DNA of 11,120 nucleotides from DAONLM01 sp035406685 (GTDB lineage Bacteria; Spirochaetota; GWE2-31-10; MWDO01), in assembly GCA_035406685.1 (NCBI GenBank), contig DAONLM010000095.1, forward strand, positions 1-11,120, in the 5' to 3' direction. The position numbers and the translations under genes were made by a program. The notes under the pieces were generated by a model. That model saw nothing but the letters and a program-made list of their open reading frames with translations. It was not told the origin of the DNA and ran no database searches. Shown in pieces: positions 7,434 through 11,120 of this stretch. Positions within the stretch are counted from its first letter, which is position 1; each line of letters starts with the position of its first letter.

Positions 7434-7976
7434 ATGAATAATATTCGTAAGATTTTAAAAAACTATAATTTTGAGCATGAGTTACATATTGTGGTTAACT
7501 CCTCAATGAAAAGAAGACTTGAAAATGTTGCAAGGAAATTTAACATCTCTATTTCTGGACTTGTGGTATATATCTTGCAGATCTATAGCAATAGGGTAAA
7601 AAAGATATACTGTTTTGGTCCCGAAGATGGGAATAAATATGAAAGGATAAATTGGGATAGTAGGATTCATCTGTATCTGTCAAAACAGGATTACAGATTT
7701 TTGAAGAAAATCCATGCTGATCTTAATTTTTTTAGCATGGGGGCTTTACTGAGGAGAATTATCCTACTTTTTTTGGAAGAGTATGAGAAACTTGGGATTA
7801 CCGGGGTTGAGATGAAGTGTAGTGTAATAACATTAAGGTTATTCTTGAGACTAACAAAGATAAAAAAGTGGAATAAGAGCAGAGAATTATCCCACTTTGA
7901 AGGCAACACTACCCCATTCTACAAGGCAATCTACAACGATTGCTATCAAGTAGTGGGATTTGAGACATATTATTGA
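7434..7976 (+). CDS. unknown protein with two ribbon-helix-helix-like modules
   Basis: 180 aa; I do not recognise a named family with confidence. AAGGAGG at 7421-7427 is a textbook ribosome site 6 nt before the ATG. Two segments share one pattern, a short beta strand then two helices: residues 17-53 (LHIVVNSSMKRRLENVARKFNI, then SISGLVVYILQIYSN) and 78-117 (IHLYLSKQDYRFLKKIHADLN, then FFSMGALLRRIILLFLEE). They align with H, R, L, N, S, L and I conserved and hydrophobic positions matching, which suggests an internal duplication of an RHH (CopG/Arc-type) DNA-binding fold in one chain. The tail (about 123-180) is basic at first and then aromatic-rich. It is divergent from enolase with no cotranscribed neighbour. 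A loose likeness to the Leptospira DUF1564 proteins is possible but unchecked. No toxin or other partner is adjacent. Confidence 0.75.
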   Translation: MNNIRKILKNYNFEHELHIVVNSSMKRRLENVARKFNISISGLVVYILQIYSNRVKKIYCFGPEDGNKYERINWDSRIHLYLSKQDYRFLKKIHADLNFFSMGALLRRIILLFLEEYEKLGITGVEMKCSVITLRLFLRLTKIKKWNKSRELSHFEGNTTPFYKAIYNDCYQVVGFETYY

Positions 7977-8149
7977 CAGTAGTTATTAGAAATTTTACCT
8001 TTTTTTAAAAATAGAATTTTTATAAAACTAAACATTTATCCTAAATTTATTATTTCTCTCTAAAAATAAAATTTATATGAGGAGAAGTCTGTCCATTTAA
8101 ATTATCAAAAAATAAAATCATATATTTTTTTGCAATAATAATTTTTTTC

Positions 8150-8178
8150 TTGACAAATTTTTATTATCGAAGTAACTT
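8150..8178 (+). promoter_or_regulatory. candidate promoter of hsdR
   Basis: TTGACA at 8150-8155 is followed after exactly 17 bp by TAACTT at 8173-8178, a weak -10. The start of transcription would be near 8185, giving a leader of about 130 nt before the ATG at 8319. The inverted repeat AACTTA (8174-8179)/TAAGTT (8192-8197) covers the -10 and start point and could be an operator. Confidence 0.5.
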
Positions 8179-8279
8179 AGTTATAGCTATTTAAGTTTGA
8201 ATTTAACAAAAAAATAAAAAAAATTATATCTTATGATACCTCATTTAGATATTAATAAGGCAATGTGATAAAAAAATAG

Positions 8280-8289
8280 GACAATTGTC
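8280..8289. promoter_or_regulatory. GACAATTGTC palindrome before hsdR
   Basis: A perfect 10-bp palindrome 29 bp before the hsdR start. The identical word occurs at 3052-3061 (topA-crcB spacer) and 3810-3819 (inside topA). It may be a protein-binding site, but nothing here identifies the protein. Confidence 0.35.
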
Positions 8290-8304
8290 GTATTCAATTT
8301 AACT

Positions 8305-8310
8305 AAAAGG
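8305..8310 (+). promoter_or_regulatory. ribosome binding site setting the hsdR start
   Basis: AAAAGG ends 8 nt before the ATG at 8319. The alternative GTG at 8310 begins inside this site, so it cannot be the start. Confidence 0.7.
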
Positions 8311-8318
8311 TGTTATCT

Positions 8319-10841
8319 ATGCCAGAAAAAGAAGCAAAAGCAAGGATAAAAATAAATAAACTATTGGAAGAGGCGGGATGGAGGTTTTTTGATACCGACG
8401 AAGGTAAAGCCAATATACTTTTAGAAAACAATTTTAAGATAACAGAAGAAAAGCTTAATGAGTTTAGAGAAAATTTTGAGCATACTAAAAATGGCTATGT
8501 TGATTATTTATTACTTGATGAACAGGGGTTTCCACTAGCTGTCCTTGAGGCAAAAGGAGAAAATAAAAATCCGCTTTTTGGAAAGGAACAGGCAAGGCGA
8601 TATGCACAGGCACAAGGATGTAGGTTTGTTATACTTTCTAATGGAAATATTCACTATTTCTGGGATCTGGAAAGGGGAAATCCCAATATAATAACTAAGT
8701 TTCCCTCTCCTGATTCTATAAAAAGTTATTCAAATTTTAAACCGGATAAAAATCGTCTTATAAATGAAATAGTTAATGAAGACTATATAGTCCTTACTCA
8801 AAATCCATATTATAAAAATGATCCATCCTATCAGAATGAAACAACACGACAGAAATTCATTTTAGAAAATAAACTGCGTTTTCTGAGAAAATATCAATTG
8901 ATGGCTGTGAAATCCATTCAAAATGCAGTGAAAGAAGGAAAGGATCGTTTTCTTTTTGAAATGGCAACAGGAACCGGTAAGACTCTTGTTGCAGCAGCAG
9001 TCATTAAGTTATTTTTGAGAACCGGTAATGCTAGAAGAGTCTTATTTTTAGTTGATAGAATCGAACTTGAAGATCAGGCTTATAAAGCTTTTGTTTCATA
9101 TCTTACAAATGATTATCGATCAGTTATCTATAAAGAAAATCGAGATGATTGGCGAATGGCAGAAATCGTGGTTTCTACAATTCAAACCTTTCTTGCAAAT
9201 AATCGATATAAACGAGCATTTTCTCCAGATGATTTTGACCTTGTGATCTCTGATGAAGCACATAGAAGTATTGGTGGAAATACCCGTGCAGTATTTGAGT
9301 ATTTTATCGGCTATAAACTTGGGCTAACAGCAACGCCAAAAGATTATCTGAAAAATATAGATATATCTAACCTTGGTGAGGATGATCCAAGGCAACTTGA
9401 ACGACGGTTATTACTCGATACATACAAAACCTTTGGTTGTGAAAGTGGGGAGGCAACTTTTCGCTACTCTCTAATCGATGGAGTAAATGATGGCTATCTT
9501 GTAAATCCAATTGTCGTGGATGTAAAAACAGAAATTACAACTCAACTTCTTTCTGATGGCGGATATGCTGTAATATCTAAAAATGAGGATGGTAAAGAGA
9601 TTGTAGAAAACTTTGTGCATACTGATTTTGAAAGGAAATTTTTTTCAGAAAATACTAACTATGCTTTCTGTAAAGTTTTTTTGGAAAATGCTCTTTGTGA
9701 TCCTATTTCAAATGAAATTGGCAAAACAATATTCTTTTGTGTCTCTCAAAATCATGCAGCGAAAATAACCCAGATTCTAAACAATCTTGCGGATGAGAAG
9801 TTTCCGGGCAAATACAATTCAGATTTTGCAATGCAGGTGACATCAATTATTGCTGATGCTCAGCAGTTTGCTAAAAATTTTGCAGACAATAAACTTTCTG
9901 GTTTTGGAAATTTTGATAATCGTTATAAAACGAGTAAGACTCGTGTCTGTGTTACTGTGGGAATGATGACCACAGGATATGATTGTCCGGATATTCTTAA
10001 TCTCTGTCTTGCAAGACCAATATTCTCACCGACTGAGTTTATACAGATAAAGGGAAGAGGGACAAGGAAACATAATTTTACAGATCAGATTATTGATTTA
10101 AGACTTAGAGAAGAAATAGGAGAAAAACAGAAAACCACTTTTAAAATCTTTGATTTTTTTGCAAATTGTGAGTATTTTGAAAAAGAATTTAATTATGATC
10201 AAATTTTAGAACTTCCGCTATTTGAATATAGTAAAGGTGGAACCGAAAGTCAGGGGCATAATATTAATATTTTTGAATCAAAGGCAGAGGATTACATAAA
10301 ATCTATTTCTGAAACAAAGATCGGTCCTAATGGGATGAAAGTGGATAGAATGTATTTTGAAAAGTTTGAAAAAGTTGTTATACAGGATCAGGTTATAAAA
10401 GAGAAGGCAGAGGAAGGAAAATGGGAAGAATTACTTGACTATCTTGAAAAAAATATTCTGAACAAGCCAGAAGACTACTTTACACTGGAGAAACTAAGAA
10501 AATCAATACAGATTGACCGCAGGATATCAATGAAAGAAATTATTGAGAAAATTCTTGGGATAATCCCATACTTTAAGACCAAAGAGGAACTTTTAGAAGA
10601 AGAGTTTGATAAATTTGATAGTAGATATTTACCAAAAGAAGAATATTTTGAATATGCAAAGACTGTCTTTAAAGCATATATTATCGATGCTGAGTTCAGG
10701 CAGATTGTAGATAGTGGAAATTTTGTCATGCTTAATACTTCTCCCTATGGTGAAGCATTCAAAAAATTATCCAACGATCTTAGAAAAGCAATACCTGAAT
10801 ATATAAAGGACAATGTGCCATTGAATAAATTTGTTGCTTGA
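8319..10841 (+). CDS. hsdR: type I restriction enzyme R subunit (EcoEI-like HsdR)
   Basis: 840 aa from the ATG at 8319. HsdR is the ATP-driven translocase and nuclease of a type I restriction complex with HsdM and HsdS. An N-terminal PD-(D/E)xK nuclease shows Asp62, Glu77-x-Lys79 (VLEAK) and the following Gln91-x3-Tyr95 motif (QARRY). The helicase motor has Walker A ATGTGKT at 216-222, DEAH at 312-315, LTATP at 336-340 and motif VI QIKGRGTR at 576-583. A C-terminal region of about 200 residues, rich in charged helices, matches the EcoEI-type R C-terminal domain. All catalytic residues are intact and no frameshift is seen, so the protein is probably active. hsdM begins 140 bp downstream. Base composition is richer in G+C than the left half of the window in several stretches. 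Confidence 0.96.
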   Translation: MPEKEAKARIKINKLLEEAGWRFFDTDEGKANILLENNFKITEEKLNEFRENFEHTKNGYVDYLLLDEQGFPLAVLEAKGENKNPLFGKEQARRYAQAQGCRFVILSNGNIHYFWDLERGNPNIITKFPSPDSIKSYSNFKPDKNRLINEIVNEDYIVLTQNPYYKNDPSYQNETTRQKFILENKLRFLRKYQLMAVKSIQNAVKEGKDRFLFEMATGTGKTLVAAAVIKLFLRTGNARRVLFLVDRIELEDQAYKAFVSYLTNDYRSVIYKENRDDWRMAEIVVSTIQTFLANNRYKRAFSPDDFDLVISDEAHRSIGGNTRAVFEYFIGYKLGLTATPKDYLKNIDISNLGEDDPRQLERRLLLDTYKTFGCESGEATFRYSLIDGVNDGYLVNPIVVDVKTEITTQLLSDGGYAVISKNEDGKEIVENFVHTDFERKFFSENTNYAFCKVFLENALCDPISNEIGKTIFFCVSQNHAAKITQILNNLADEKFPGKYNSDFAMQVTSIIADAQQFAKNFADNKLSGFGNFDNRYKTSKTRVCVTVGMMTTGYDCPDILNLCLARPIFSPTEFIQIKGRGTRKHNFTDQIIDLRLREEIGEKQKTTFKIFDFFANCEYFEKEFNYDQILELPLFEYSKGGTESQGHNINIFESKAEDYIKSISETKIGPNGMKVDRMYFEKFEKVVIQDQVIKEKAEEGKWEELLDYLEKNILNKPEDYFTLEKLRKSIQIDRRISMKEIIEKILGIIPYFKTKEELLEEEFDKFDSRYLPKEEYFEYAKTVFKAYIIDAEFRQIVDSGNFVMLNTSPYGEAFKKLSNDLRKAIPEYIKDNVPLNKFVA

Positions 10842-10857
10842 AAGGTTTAAAAGATTT

Positions 10858-10952
10858 TATGCCGAAAAAAACAAAAATTTTCGACATGTTTTTATGTTAT
10901 GTCGAAAGAAATTAAAAAATTCGACATGTTTTTTGAATATGCAGAAAAAACT
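10858..10952. repeat. 40-bp tandem repeat with nested hairpins between hsdR and hsdM
   Basis: Units start at 10858, 10898 and 10938, each with TATG followed by a CGAAA-like core, so the period is exactly 40 bp; the third unit is only partly preserved. Units 1 and 2 agree at 30 of 40 positions. Each unit carries ATGYCGAAA at its start and TTCGACAT later, so hairpins form within and between units. The best is TTTCGACAT (10879-10887) with ATGTCGAAA (10899-10907), nine perfect pairs around an 11-nt loop. No T-run follows the last hairpin closely enough for a clear terminator. Possible roles are control of the HsdR:HsdM ratio or a dispersed repeat copy. Confidence 0.8.
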
Positions 10953-10981
10953 GATTTATTCATAGATATAAAGGAGAACCC

Positions 10982-11120
10982 ATGCTTGATGCAGAAACCA
11001 AACGACGAATCGACACAGCCCGTGATATACTAGTAGGAAAGGTGCCTGACCCAAAGAGTCAGGTAGAGCAGATTACCATTGCCCTCATCTACAAATTTAT
11101 GGACGATATGGACAGAGAGT
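10982..11120 (+). CDS. hsdM: type I DNA methyltransferase subunit HsdM, N-terminal part
   Basis: 46 codons are present before the window ends. The sequence from MLDAETKRRIDTARDILVGK through QVEQITIALIYKFMDDMD is the characteristic N-terminal helical start of HsdM. HsdM, with HsdS, methylates adenine in the recognition site and is needed for restriction as well. AAGGAG at 10971-10976 lies 5 nt before the ATG. The visible part counts 63 G+C in 139 bases (45%), against about 20-30% in the rnf region, and uses codons such as CGA, GCC, CTC and ACC that are rare to the left, which suggests a recent outside origin. The catalytic NPPY motif would be beyond the edge. Confidence 0.93.
   Translation, partial: MLDAETKRRIDTARDILVGKVPDPKSQVEQITIALIYKFMDDMDRE

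Larger units (their letters stand above)
7977..8318. other. intergenic region upstream of hsdR
   Basis: These 342 bases are very A/T-rich. They contain no frame with a ribosome site, no RNA gene that I can fold by eye and no clear terminator for the preceding gene. The supported contents are a candidate hsdR promoter (8150-8178), an AACTTA/TAAGTT inverted repeat across its -10 (8174-8197) and a GACAATTGTC palindrome (8280-8289). Confidence 0.6.

Noticed and set aside
7889..7959. ATCCCACT/AGTGGGAT inverted repeat at the end of the double-RHH gene
   Set aside because: The arms are 55 bp apart within coding sequence; no terminator T-run or duplicated target follows, so chance is the simpler reading.
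8310..8318. GTG at 8310 as the hsdR start
   Set aside because: It overlaps the ribosome binding site; the ATG at 8319 has the correct spacing.
10859..10915. 18-codon frame MPKKTKIFDMFLCYVERN in the hsdR-hsdM repeat
   Set aside because: No ribosome site, and the sequence is explained by the 40-bp repeat; other units are not in the same frame.
10858..10952. CRISPR array
   Set aside because: Units are contiguous 40-bp copies with no distinct spacers, and no cas gene is visible.

Overview
The window is AT-rich bacterial chromosome. No 16S rRNA, tRNA or other phylogenetic marker is present, so I do not name a taxon. The gene content (an Rnf ion-pumping complex, a fluoride channel, enolase, topoisomerase I) and the loose lipoprotein-type signal sequences fit a low-GC, probably anaerobic bacterium; a spirochaete-like host is possible but unproven. 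Strong Shine-Dalgarno sites and frequent TTG starts are visible.

Layout. Bases 1-96 may be the tail of an upstream gene. A consensus TTGACA-17 bp-TATAAT promoter at 74-102 drives a plus-strand operon of an exported pentapeptide-repeat protein, rnfA and rnfB (136-2140). Converging on it from the right is a minus-strand pair, crcB/fluC (fluoride channel) and a DUF190 PII-like gene (2152-2885). After a roughly 200 bp spacer holding an unusual GC-rich hairpin come the minus-strand genes topA (3123-5246), a previously untracked 45-codon single-TM micro-gene (5258-5395) and an SH3-domain lipoprotein (5412-5804), all tightly packed. A rho-independent terminator (about 5834-5882) separates these from enolase (5894-7204), which has its own promoter. 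Divergent from enolase is an unrecognised 180-aa protein built from two ribbon-helix-helix-like modules (7434-7976).

The right third (8319 to the end) is a type I restriction-modification locus: hsdR (EcoEI-like), a 140 bp spacer with a 40-bp tandem repeat that can form hairpins, and the first 46 codons of hsdM. The hsdM start is about 45% GC, clearly richer than the left part of the window, consistent with horizontal acquisition.

How the genes work together. RnfA and RnfB are two of the six subunits that couple ferredoxin:NAD+ electron transfer to ion transport; the other four are not in view. FluC and the DUF190 protein form a fluoride-response pair. Enolase and TopA are housekeeping. HsdR and HsdM are the nuclease/translocase and methylase of one restriction system, whose specificity subunit must lie beyond the right edge. 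The most interesting items are the micro-gene before topA, the pentapeptide gene fused transcriptionally to rnfAB, the double-RHH unknown, and two intergenic hairpin elements that share a loop design.
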